Source of the DNA: Acidobacteriaceae bacterium
Lineage (GTDB): Bacteria; Acidobacteriota; Terriglobia; Terriglobales; Acidobacteriaceae
Direction: 5' to 3'
DNA length: 42,172 nt
Assembly (NCBI GenBank): GCA_003140075.1
Contig: PLIO01000048.1
Location: 1 to 42,172, forward strand
Shown: positions 22,112 through 30,040 of the stretch, piece by piece
How the letters are laid out: each line of letters opens with the position of its first letter
Numbering within the stretch: the stretch's first letter is position 1
Made by a program: the position numbers and the translations under genes
Notes under the pieces: model-generated
Databases searched by the model: none
Told to the model about the DNA's origin: nothing
What the model saw: the letters and a program-made list of their open reading frames with translations, nothing else

Positions 22112-23187
22112 GGGAGAAATACTTCTTTACGGTCTCTTCGAAATCCTTAAACGCATCGACGACGACCTTTTCCTCGGGAACACGGCTGTTCAGCTTGAAG
22201 GCGTCCTTAAACAGGGCCGACATCTCGTCGAGCAGACGTTTCAGGCGGCGCATGCTCTCCTCTTTGCTTTCAACAAACATTAGGGCGAGTTGTAGATCCG
22301 ATCCCCCCTCTAGAGCTGCGCTCCCCTCGGCGGAATTGAGGGTTTTCGAGAGGGCGCTTAGCTGACGCGTGTCCGAAATTCTTGCCGTGGACGGATCTCG
22401 AGTCTTTTTCGATCTGTTGTATTTGCCATAGAGGAAATCAAGAAGATGGGAGATGTTTCGGCTGTGTACGTGTTTTACCTGAATAGTCTTTCTGTCCACG
22501 TCGAGTTCGACATATTTCTTGATCCCCGATCTGCTGAGAGCCTCCCCTAAGAGCCAAAAGTCCTTTCCTTCCGGCATGTCCGAATTCGTTTTGGTGAGAA
22601 TGCGGTACGGAACGAGGTACCGTTGAACGTCGCTCTTACTGATGCCCAGTTCGCGCACTACCCGGTCAACATCGCCGACGGATCTTATCTCGCTGTGTAA
22701 GAACTTGGCTTTGCTCAGGGGTGGCCACTCACGGTAACCTAACAAGTGCCTAAGACCTAAATAGATTCGCTGTGCAGCCTCCTGATTGGCGCCGGCGGAT
22801 GTGACCGACGGGAACTTCAGGACCGGGATTCGGGTTAGTGAGTCGATCTTCGCTTTGTTGTCTGGGGTTTCGTACTTCTGACGATTTCGAAGTATATGTT
22901 TGACTGCGGCAAGACGACGGTTCCCTTCAAGAACGCGAAAAGTGTCCACCTTCCTTACGGACAACAAGGGGCTCGTAGTCAATGAACCCATTCTCTAGAA
23001 ATGAGTCAGTCAGTTCGCTCGCGTAGTAGGGTTTACCAAGCAGGAGTTCCTCTATTTGGTCTTCGGTCTTGTGCCCGAGTTCACCGCCGAACCGCGGATT
23101 GTTGGGGTCGAAGCGCAGCTTCTTCGTTGAGAGGTAGACAAACTCTACGCGGTCAGCCTTGGGCTGCTTTTTCCGTTTGGCGGGCAT
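22092..23187 (-). pseudogene. ParB/Srx-fold protein of the methylation cassette, single-base frameshift
   Basis: Two frames, 22927-23187 (86 aa) and 22092-22991, together make one protein of about 364 aa. The first gives the ParB N-terminal strand pair (VYLSTKKLRFDPNNPRFGG and LENGFIDYEPLVVRKE). The second continues DTFRVLEGNRRLAAVKHIL, the ParB 'GxRRxxA' signature, then a helical region with a possible helix-turn-helix (VDRVVRELGISKSDVQRYLV). Dropping one base near 22948-22956 restores R-K-E-V-D-T-F-R. This may be a true disabling mutation or a sequencing error. The start overlaps the methyltransferase end by 35 bp and the stop overlaps the nuclease gene by 20 bp. Confidence 0.8.
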
Positions 23188-24133
23188 CGCTAGCTCCAGA
23201 GGGGTTCAATGCTATCGCTACAGCCCCGAACAGCGGGGGTGGTACTGCGTTCCCGATCATCTGAAACCGATCCCTCACGCTTCCCCGCTTCCAGCGCCAG
23301 GATCTAGGAAATCCCTGCAAGGCCGCGCATTCGTGGTAAGAGAGCCTTCTCGCTTTTCCCACGCGGCTGAATTCCCAGTGATCGGTGTCGATCCGTCGTA
23401 AGGGTGGACTCGATGGGTGCAACGGTACGTGACGCCAGTGACCGACCACGCAAGGGCTAGGCTGCCCCCACGGATACCGGCGCTTTCGTGACAGGTAGTA
23501 CCAGTGGAATGGCTCGGTGTTGAACTCGCCTTCCGGCCAGTTTGGGAGGCGATCCATGACATTGCGCTGGCTGCTGTATTTCTTCCCCGTGCCGGGGCCA
23601 TGGGTTGGCTTCGGGAATTCGTATTCAAACGCCTGGTCGGAGCGCACACCCACCAAGAAAACTCGCCGACGGTTCTGCGCGACACCATAGTCCTTGGCAT
23701 TCAGCACCGACCATTTCACGCGGTAGCCGGCCGAGCGGTATCGGATCAGCTGGTTGCTCAACAAATCGCGGTTCTCGCCAAATACCATTCCATTTACATT
23801 TTCGACCGCGAAGGCCTTCGGCATCACCTCGCGCAAGACGCGATCAAATTCACGATACAAATAATTCCGATCGTCAGTCTTCCACTTGCGTTTGCCCCCT
23901 TGGGTGTAGCCCTGACAGGGATAACATCCGACAAGGAGATCGGCGGACGGAAATTTCTCGAAGTCGCGAATGTCGCCGCATTCGATCTTCGATCCTTCTA
24001 TGTTTTCTTTGTAGGTGTCGCAGGCAGTCTGCCAGATATCGTTAGCCCAGACGATGTCATACCCAAGTTTCTGGAGGGCATTGTCAGAGCCCCCGCAGCC
24101 GCTGAACAGGGATATTGCCGTTCTAGGTGCCAT
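23153..24133 (-). CDS. DNA (cytosine-5)-methyltransferase
   Basis: A 326-aa C5-methyltransferase that transfers methyl from SAM to cytosine in a specific site. Motif I is SLFSGCGGSD. Motif IV with the catalytic cysteine is LVGCYPCQGYTQGG (Cys73). Motif VI is AVENVNGM, motif VIII GVAQNRRRVFLVG, and motif X QMIGNAVPPPL. The target-recognition region (about residues 190-270) is short. ATG 24133 is chosen because it starts the fold directly; an in-frame upstream extension is not conserved. First gene of the overlapping four-gene cassette; Vsr at its end suggests a T:G-repair-prone recognition site. Sequence specificity cannot be read from here. Confidence 0.95.
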   Translation of the reverse strand: MAPRTAISLFSGCGGSDNALQKLGYDIVWANDIWQTACDTYKENIEGSKIECGDIRDFEKFPSADLLVGCYPCQGYTQGGKRKWKTDDRNYLYREFDRVLREVMPKAFAVENVNGMVFGENRDLLSNQLIRYRSAGYRVKWSVLNAKDYGVAQNRRRVFLVGVRSDQAFEYEFPKPTHGPGTGKKYSSQRNVMDRLPNWPEGEFNTEPFHWYYLSRKRRYPWGQPSPCVVGHWRHVPLHPSSPPLRRIDTDHWEFSRVGKARRLSYHECAALQGFPRSWRWKRGSVRDRFQMIGNAVPPPLFGAVAIALNPSGASDARQTEKAAQG

Positions 24134-24516
24134 GCCTTGCTGTGAACGGGCGATTTTACCTTGATTAGGCGGGCGACGGGAAGACCTTTCTTTAGTTTCG
24201 CATAGGGGAAGGGGTCCGGCGGGATTGTAGCGCACTGCGGCGGTGATAGGTGTAGGGATGCTTCGGCTGCGTAGGATCGCCCTTTGGACGATCCTACGCA
24301 GCTCAAATGACAGGAAATCTTAAGGGATGGAGCCGTGGAATCCCAGGTGCCGCAGAGTGCGCGAGACATGAGGCGCTCTGTAGTAGCCGGAGGGTCACAG
24401 CGTAGCGGGCGGCCGGCGAAACCAAGGTCCCTCCCTTCGTTCGGGATGACAAGAGGGTTGGGGTCCGGGAGGTGGTTAAGGCGAGAGGCCCGTATCTTGG
24501 TCTTTCGCCGAATACG
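24134..24516. other. Gap between methylation cassette and ice-binding gene
   Basis: 383 bp with no gene. It contains the hairpin repeat at 24255-24313 and, at about 24405-24465, a 'caaggtccctcccttcgttcgggatgac' type dispersed repeat. The cassette promoter must lie in its left part; no clear -35/-10 pair was identified. Confidence 0.6.
24255..24313 (+). repeat. Dispersed hairpin repeat, copy 2
   Basis: Perfect 14-bp arms 24266-24279 and 24289-24302 around a 9-base loop. Begins gggatgcttcggctgcg and is the same family, in opposite orientation, as 14231-14287. Confidence 0.8.
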
Positions 24517-25299
24517 CTAGGTGCGCATTCTCCGGCGCGCTGCGCCGGCCAGAACTACCAGCCCCGTTCCCAGCAAACCCATAGTGCCGGGTTCTGGGAC
24601 TGTCGATGTTCCTCCGCAACCACCGCCGATCTTGTTATTGTCCAAGGTCACTGCACCATTTAGCGCCAAGGCGCTCCCGCAACCGATGCTGGCGCCGTTA
24701 TTCATGGTGATGCTGGTGAGCGCGAGGATATTTCCTTCGAACTGGGTGCCGGTCCCGAGAGTCGCGGAGCTGCCAACCTGCCAATACACGTTCTTGTCCA
24801 AGCTGCTGGAAAAAACAACCGCCGAGCTGCTTGCGGTCGTGAGCGTACTGCCTATCTGAAAAACGAACACTGCATTGGGGTTACCCAAGTCGTTGAGAGT
24901 CAGCGTCCCCGTCAACTGAGCGGAACTAGCAAAGAAATAAACGCCGGGCGTGAGAATCATTCCACCCAGGTTTTTACCCGTCAGGGTGGCAGTGGCCGCC
25001 ATGTTAAATGCCTCGTTGTAGGCTGTGAGCAGATCTTTTTGAGCCTGCGATGAGGCCGCGTTACATGCGTTGGTCGCTCCGCTCGCGCTCCCCGGAGGAA
25101 AGCCGGTTATCGAGCAACCCGGGCCGACACCCAGGTTTCCGATGAGAACGCTGGAGCCGGTATTGGTCACGGCTGAGCCTGCCAGGACGGCATAGCTTCC
25201 GGCAGTTCCTAGATTGATCGAGTCGGCATAAGCACTGCCTACCAATAACGGGAGCAGGAAAAACGAGAGAGTCAAGCAACGAAAGCCGAAAGATTTCAT
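24517..25299 (-). CDS. DUF3494 ice-binding-like protein with PEP-CTERM anchor
   Basis: 260 aa. Signal peptide residues 1-25 (ending GSAYA). The DUF3494 beta-solenoid follows: INLGTAGSYAVLAGSAVTNTG, LGGMILTPGVYFFASSAQLT, VFVFQIGSTLTTASSS, VYWQVGSSATLGTGTQFEGN and ILALTSITMNNGASIGC. The C-terminus VPEPGTMGLLGTGLVVLAG plus RRRMR is a PEP-CTERM sorting signal, processed by an exosortase to send the protein to the surface or exopolysaccharide. The family includes proven ice-binding proteins and others acting as adhesins. Divergent from a second family member at 25686. Confidence 0.92.
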   Translation of the reverse strand: MKSFGFRCLTLSFFLLPLLVGSAYADSINLGTAGSYAVLAGSAVTNTGSSVLIGNLGVGPGCSITGFPPGSASGATNACNAASSQAQKDLLTAYNEAFNMAATATLTGKNLGGMILTPGVYFFASSAQLTGTLTLNDLGNPNAVFVFQIGSTLTTASSSAVVFSSSLDKNVYWQVGSSATLGTGTQFEGNILALTSITMNNGASIGCGSALALNGAVTLDNNKIGGGCGGTSTVPEPGTMGLLGTGLVVLAGAARRRMRT

Positions 25300-25685
25300 A
25301 TCTCCTCCTACACGACTCCATCAGGAAAGAGCAGGACCAGCGATCCGAAGATCAAGAAATCGCCAGCTAGGGCTGTTCCCTGGGATAAAGGTAAAGAGGC
25401 GGCAAAGCAATTCGTTTGGCTGCGCCAACCAGAGGAAGGGGGCAGACGACGATGCGGGTCCGCATCAGTTCCTTCACATGCTTCTAGCCCCAACAAATTA
25501 CAATCGTGGCTTAACTGGTGTCTGTGCAAAATTGCACAGTCTTCAAACAAGTCGTGAAACCTGCCAAGGGTTGAAGGAAGCCAGGGCGAGGATTAGGTGG
25601 TCACAATTGTACAGACACGGACTTATGCCCCTTCATAGGATCAATGGTGCGCTGAATCTAAGGCGCGCTTAATGAGGGGGTGTTT
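25300..25685. promoter_or_regulatory. Divergent promoter region of the two ice-binding-like genes
   Basis: 386 bp. An 18-bp palindrome CTGTGCAA-AA-TTGCACAG is at 25522-25539. A longer inverted pair (GTGTCTGTGCAAAATTG at 25518-25534 and CAATTGTACAGACAC at 25604-25618) brackets about 70 bp. These could be operators for a common regulator of both genes. No gene seen. Confidence 0.5.
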
Positions 25686-26399
25686 GTGAAATCGCTGCCA
25701 GTCTTCGTGCTCGTTCTATCGTCGTTGGGAAGTGGCGCCTTTGCTCAGACACAAATCAATCTTGGGACGGCTGACAAATTTGCCTTGCTGGGCGCTTCTG
25801 GAATCACCAACGTTAGTTCACTAACTTACGTAATCGGAGATGTAGGCAGTTCTCCGACACCCGCTGTAACTGGATTCACCGAAGCTCAAGTGGATGGTCA
25901 CGTGTTCCTCGCGTCGAACCCCGCGACGACCCAGGCGCAGACGGATTTGACTGGGGCATACAATCAAGCGGCGGCCGCTGCGTGTGACACCGACCTGACC
26001 GGCCAGGATTTGGGCGGAATGACACTCGTACCTGGAGTCTACTGCTTTTCGTCCTCCGCCTCTTTAACCGGCACTCTGACGCTGGACGCTCAGGGGGATA
26101 CCGATGCACAGTGGATTTTCCAGATCGGCAGTACGCTGACGACCGCCAGCAATTCCAATGTGGTTTTAGTCTTAGGGAACGTGCAACCGCTCTGGGAAAA
26201 AGCTTTGAGAGGGTGCAATGTGTATTGGCAGGTCGGTTCCTCAGCTACGATTGGGACCGGTAGCACTTTCATCGGAAAGATCCTGGCGCTTACCAGCATC
26301 ACGATAAACGGCGGAATCCTTCGCGGTAAGTCTCTAGCCAGTAATGGCGCCATCACGATTTCTACCCAGGAGACAGTTGACGGTCCGCCATGTAAGTAA
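25686..26399 (+). CDS. DUF3494 ice-binding-like protein, secreted
   Basis: 237 aa from GTG 25686 (GAGGGGG seven bases upstream; GTG 25680 is an alternative). The signal peptide ends GSGAFAQ. Solenoid blocks match the 24517-25299 protein: INLGTADKFALLGASGITN, LGGMTLVPGVYCFSSSASLT, QWIFQIGSTLTTASNS, VYWQVGSSATIGTGSTFIGK and ILALTSITINGG. Unlike the neighbour it has no PEP-CTERM tail and ends shortly after the fold, so it should be released. It carries several extra cysteines, including the C-terminal one. Probably a duplicated, differently targeted partner. Confidence 0.9.
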   Translation: MKSLPVFVLVLSSLGSGAFAQTQINLGTADKFALLGASGITNVSSLTYVIGDVGSSPTPAVTGFTEAQVDGHVFLASNPATTQAQTDLTGAYNQAAAAACDTDLTGQDLGGMTLVPGVYCFSSSASLTGTLTLDAQGDTDAQWIFQIGSTLTTASNSNVVLVLGNVQPLWEKALRGCNVYWQVGSSATIGTGSTFIGKILALTSITINGGILRGKSLASNGAITISTQETVDGPPCK

Positions 26400-26495
26400 C
26401 GGAATTTGGGGGGATGAACTGGCAAACCGGAAGCTGACCCCGCCGAATCGCCCCCGGGGCTGGCTATGTTGGAGAGCGTGTGTCAAGCTTAGGGA

Positions 26496-26666
26496 ATGAA
26501 GAAACAATTGTCGGACCAGCAGTTTCATGATCGGCGCTATCAGGAGCGGAAGCGGGCCGCGGCGGCGAAGAGGCCGGTTAAGAAGAATGCCGTGGGTGGA
26601 GAGTCGGGGAAGCAGAGTGGCGAGTCCCGCGTACCGAGTAGCGAGCTGGGCTTTACGCGGCGCTGA
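26496..26666 (+). CDS. Small basic protein, 56 aa (tentative)
   Basis: ATG 26496 to TGA 26666, reading MKKQLSDQQFHDRRYQERKR and then an Ala/Lys/Arg-rich stretch. AGGGA precedes the ATG but is very close. The composition is that of a small nucleic-acid-binding or disordered protein. No known family recognised; it may be a chance frame. Confidence 0.4.
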   Translation: MKKQLSDQQFHDRRYQERKRAAAAKRPVKKNAVGGESGKQSGESRVPSSELGFTRR

Positions 26667-26942
26667 GGGATTGTGGCGCTAGAACTCGTTCCGTCCCTGC
26701 GGACTCGTTCCGTCCTACCACTTCTACCCGGCGCTTCCGTGCCGGGCTTTCAGATATCGCCCCTTCAGGGCTGGAATCTGCTGGCCCCGTCCACCGTCTC
26801 GCCCAGAATTCAGGTCTCACGCACCATCCCCCCACAAGCGGTTCCACTGCACGCCAAAAAGCAGATTCCTCGCGATGGGGCCGCTCGGAATGACACAGCT
26901 TTTTTAGCTTATCCGGTCCGGGTAAAGCTTCACTACTACTCC
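26667..26942. repeat. Repeat-rich non-coding gap
   Basis: 276 bp of repeat fragments: 'actcgttccgtcc' doubled near 26690-26720, 'cccttcagggctgg' near 26761-26775, and at about 26858-26900 a fragment of the 'agcagattcctcgc...cggaatgac' family that forms the arms of the 14314-14466 element. No gene. Confidence 0.55.
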
Positions 26943-27653
26943 CTACGGGAATTCCAGGGTTACGAATTTGGCGGGGTTGGTGCCGGTGTTGGTTAGGGTG
27001 TGGGCGTAGTTGCCGGGGAGCCATTTGGAGTCGCCTGATTTGAAGTGGCCGGGCCTGGGGTCCATGCCGTGGACGTCGCTGCGGATGTCACTTTCGCGTA
27101 GATCAAGATCGTTGACGGCTACGAGGAGCTGCGGGCCGGTGTGGTGCTGCATGGGGACGACTCCGCCGGGCTGGAGTTCGAACTCGGAAACGCGGATGCC
27201 GTCTTTGACGAAGAGAATTTGTTTGGTGCCGTTGGTGAGGATGTCGAGGCCGCGGTCTTCGTCCCAGTGAGGGGTGGACTTGCGGAGAGATTCGTCTTCG
27301 ACGATTTCGATGGTGACGTTGCGGAAAGGTTGATCGGCGAGATTGCGGGCGATGTGGGCGAAAGTGGCAGGAGAAAAGGTGGTTTGACCGTCCTGGAGCT
27401 TGACGGTGACGGGAGGTTTGTCTTTGACGGCGTTGACGACCTCGGCGGCGCCCAGGTTGACGGCGATGTAGTCGTGGCGGTGCCAGTGCATGAGAGTTTC
27501 GGTGTGAGCGGGGATATCGACGTTGAAGACGCGAACGGATTTGTTTTCGAGGGTGAGGTGATGGTGGGGCTCGGCGGTGATTTCGACCTCGGGCGCGACG
27601 GCTTGCGCGGTCAGCAGAGTTGCGAAGAGGCAGAGGGGTGTGAGGCGTTTCAT
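26943..27653 (-). CDS. Secreted cupin-domain protein
   Basis: 236 aa with a signal peptide (MKRLTPLCLFATLLTAQAVA). Two cupin-like barrels are suggested. The first has the metal-binding histidines in ETLMHWHRHDYIAVNLG. The second, in RVSEFELQPGGVVPMQHHTG with the following PQLLVAVNDLDL, has HH in the equivalent place. Cupins bind small molecules or act as metal enzymes; the substrate is unknown. No operon partner is evident; the gene stands between repeat-rich gaps. ATG 27653. Confidence 0.85.
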   Translation of the reverse strand: MKRLTPLCLFATLLTAQAVAPEVEITAEPHHHLTLENKSVRVFNVDIPAHTETLMHWHRHDYIAVNLGAAEVVNAVKDKPPVTVKLQDGQTTFSPATFAHIARNLADQPFRNVTIEIVEDESLRKSTPHWDEDRGLDILTNGTKQILFVKDGIRVSEFELQPGGVVPMQHHTGPQLLVAVNDLDLRESDIRSDVHGMDPRPGHFKSGDSKWLPGNYAHTLTNTGTNPAKFVTLEFP

Positions 27654-27683
27654 GCGGCGAATTGTAGCACTGGAGAATGCCGC

Positions 27684-27905
27684 TTAGCGCCGAAAGCGGC
27701 TGATTACGTAAAGGACAATGGAGAGCACTACACTCAGCACAACCGATGTTGCCAGGGGGAAATACACCGTCGTGTTCTTCCCGCGATACAGAAAATCACC
27801 CGGCAGCCGCCCCAGTGGGAAATTAATGCGCCCCAGCAGCATCGCCGCAAGACCCACAACAACCAGCGTAAGTCCAAGCAAAATCAATAGTTTGCCAAGT
27901 TCCAT
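27684..27905 (-). CDS. DUF2905 family small membrane protein
   Basis: 73 aa, two transmembrane helices (about residues 5-27 and 47-69) joined by the conserved loop GRINFPLGRLPGDFLYRGKN, the hallmark of DUF2905. Function unknown across bacteria. The plus strand here is C-rich, the reverse of the flanking G-rich region, as for the next gene. Confidence 0.9.
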   Translation of the reverse strand: MELGKLLILLGLTLVVVGLAAMLLGRINFPLGRLPGDFLYRGKNTTVYFPLATSVVLSVVLSIVLYVISRFRR

Positions 27906-28057
27906 CGACTCAACCCCCGTTTAGGCCAAAGAGCTTGCTACGATTGGCGATCTCTGACATAATCCCCAAGCAAGGCGGGTTTCATAGGAGCGGTTGGTAG
28001 AAGACCACCCCCCTCTTGCCACTCCAAGGTTGGCCCGCAATCAGGAAAAACAATTCT

Positions 28058-28085
28058 GCTCCAGCCTGCCCCGGGCTGAAGGAGC
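28058..28085 (+). promoter_or_regulatory. Hairpin in the leader of the first propeller gene
   Basis: GCTCC+AGCC (28058-28066) can pair with GGCT (28074-28077) and GGAGC (28081-28085) with a 3-base bulge. It ends four bases before the GGAG ribosome-binding site of the GTG start at 28103. Confidence 0.4.
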
Positions 28086-28102
28086 ACCCGGAGACTTAAG
28101 TC

Positions 28103-29743
28103 GTGCCGTTGACCAACCCCTGCCTGCGTTGCGTTGTCGTAGCTGCCGTTTTGTTTTTTGGCGTCCTCGCTGGCGGGCCTCCCCGCGCGTGGTCGCAAAA
28201 CGTTCTGACCTACCATTATGATAATGCCCACGACGGCCTCAATTCGTCGGAAACGACGCTGACACCCAGCAATGTGAATTACACATCGTTCGGGAAGTTA
28301 TTTGTCCTCACCGTCGACGGCCTGGTGGATGCCGAACCTCTGTATCTCTCCGCTGTCCCCATTACGGGCAGTGGCACGCACAATCTTCTCATTGTCGCTA
28401 CCGAGAACGACTCGGTCTACGCTTTTGACGCCGACATTGGCACGCTCATCTGGCACATCAAAGCGCTTAGGCCGGGTGAAACTCCCTCCGATGATCGCAA
28501 TTGCAACCAAGTCACACCAGTCATCGGAATCACCTCCACGCCGGTTATCAGCCGCCCACCCGGAACGAACGGGGTCATCTACGCGGTGGCCATGTCGAAG
28601 GATTCTTCGGGCAACTATCATCAGCGCCTGCACGCTCTCGACGCCACCACCGGCAAGGAACTCTACGGTGGCCCGGTTAGCATAGAGGCGAAATATCCCG
28701 GGACCGGCGATGACAGTTCCGACGGCTACGTCCTCTTCGATCCCGCGCAATATGAAGCACGCTCCGCTCTGCTGATGTTGAATGACACGATTTTCATAGC
28801 TTGGACTTCGCATTGCGACGTCCGCCCCTATACCGGCTGGATCATGGGCTACGGAGCTACTACGCTCGCCCAGACAACCGTTCTCAATGTTACCCCGAAC
28901 GGCAGCCAGGGCTCGATTTGGAACGCCGGCGGGGGCCTCACGGCGGACAATTCCGGCAACATCTTTTTTCTGGACGCGAATGGCAGCTTCGACAGCACTC
29001 TGAATGGCAAGGGCTTCCCCGATGAAGGCGACTACGGGAATGCCTTCCTTCGACTGACGGTGACGGGCGGGCTCGCGGTCGCCGATTACTTCGAAATGTA
29101 TGACGGGCAAACGGAGAGTGGAGAAGATTCCGATCTCGGGTCGGGCGGGGCCATTCTGCTGCCCAATCTCGAGGATGCCTCCGGCAACGTGTGGCAGCTC
29201 GCGGCCGGCGCGGGAAAAGATTCCAATCTCTACCTGGTGAATCGCGCCTCCATGGGAAAATTCAATCCCACCAGCAACAACATCTATCAGGAACTCCCTG
29301 GAGTTTTGGCCACCGGCATTTTCTCTACGCCCGCCTACTACAATAAGAGGCTCTACTACGGCCCGGTAAACCATCCCATTCTGGCGTTCCAGTTTCAGGA
29401 CGCGAAGCTTTTACCCACTCCCGTGGAGGAGACCAGCACTTCCTTCGAATATCCCGGGGCGACTCCGAGCATCTCCTCGAACGGCCTGACGAACGGCATC
29501 GTCTGGGCCGCCGAGAACAAGAATCCCGCGGTCCTCCATGCCTACAGCGCAGGCAGCCTGTTGGAGCTGTACAACACCAATCAAGCGCCCAACAAGCGAG
29601 ATCAATTCGGCGCGGGCAACAAGTTCATCACTCCGCTCATCATTAATGGCAAAGTCTACGTGGGGACGACCACGGGAGTCGGGGTGTTTGGGCTGCTGTC
29701 AGACCCGGCAGGTGGAGCCCGCGAACAGGGTCACACCAAATAG
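28103..29743 (+). CDS. Secreted PQQ-type beta-propeller protein, paralogue 1
   Basis: 546 aa from GTG 28103. Signal peptide through about residue 30 (VVVAAVLFFGVLAGG...WSQ). The body is a quinoprotein-like propeller with repeats such as LLIVATENDSVYAFDADIG, RLHALDATTGKELYGG, IFFLDANGSFDSTL, NLYLVNRASMGKFNP and VYVGTTTGVGVFGLL. No catalytic PQQ-binding or calcium residues can be assigned, so a structural or binding role is as likely as dehydrogenase activity. It closely resembles the protein at 30041-31723 over its whole length. Its plus strand is C-rich (28501-28560: C 25, G 10) unlike its twin, suggesting separate recent histories. Confidence 0.85.
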   Translation: MPLTNPCLRCVVVAAVLFFGVLAGGPPRAWSQNVLTYHYDNAHDGLNSSETTLTPSNVNYTSFGKLFVLTVDGLVDAEPLYLSAVPITGSGTHNLLIVATENDSVYAFDADIGTLIWHIKALRPGETPSDDRNCNQVTPVIGITSTPVISRPPGTNGVIYAVAMSKDSSGNYHQRLHALDATTGKELYGGPVSIEAKYPGTGDDSSDGYVLFDPAQYEARSALLMLNDTIFIAWTSHCDVRPYTGWIMGYGATTLAQTTVLNVTPNGSQGSIWNAGGGLTADNSGNIFFLDANGSFDSTLNGKGFPDEGDYGNAFLRLTVTGGLAVADYFEMYDGQTESGEDSDLGSGGAILLPNLEDASGNVWQLAAGAGKDSNLYLVNRASMGKFNPTSNNIYQELPGVLATGIFSTPAYYNKRLYYGPVNHPILAFQFQDAKLLPTPVEETSTSFEYPGATPSISSNGLTNGIVWAAENKNPAVLHAYSAGSLLELYNTNQAPNKRDQFGAGNKFITPLIINGKVYVGTTTGVGVFGLLSDPAGGAREQGHTK

Positions 29744-29860
29744 CCTCAGCACCTTCCAAACGCGAAACTTGATCGCCTAAGGCTTCGGCTGCTCCCGGCA
29801 TGTACCAACAATTTTGTGCCGCCGTGCGAACTTTGCGACAATCCCACCCAAGAAATTAAG

Positions 29861-29920
29861 AGTACCGCACTGGCGATTGTGAGCAGTCTTGCACAGACTG
29901 TCCAGTTTCCTTGCGGTACT
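29861..29920 (+). promoter_or_regulatory. 60-base nested hairpin upstream of propeller paralogue 2
   Basis: 9-bp perfect arms AGTACCGCA (29861-29869) and TGCGGTACT (29912-29920) enclose ACTGG/CCAGT and, innermost, CAGTC/GACTG. It could be a terminator-like, operator-like or structured leader element; no T-run follows. It sits in the 297-bp gap between the two propeller genes. Confidence 0.55.
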
Positions 29921-30040
29921 TTCCTATCACGTCGAACGCGAGATTACCGGTCGCCTTTGCGCCTGATTCTGCAACCAATCCCGTGAGCCACATCGTCCCA
30001 GCCCAGTGCTGAACAAGTCAGATCCCCAGGAGGTATCGTC

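Noticed and set aside
22927..22991. Programmed frameshift in the ParB-like gene
   Set aside because: No slippery heptamer or downstream pseudoknot could be recognised; mutation or sequencing error is simpler.
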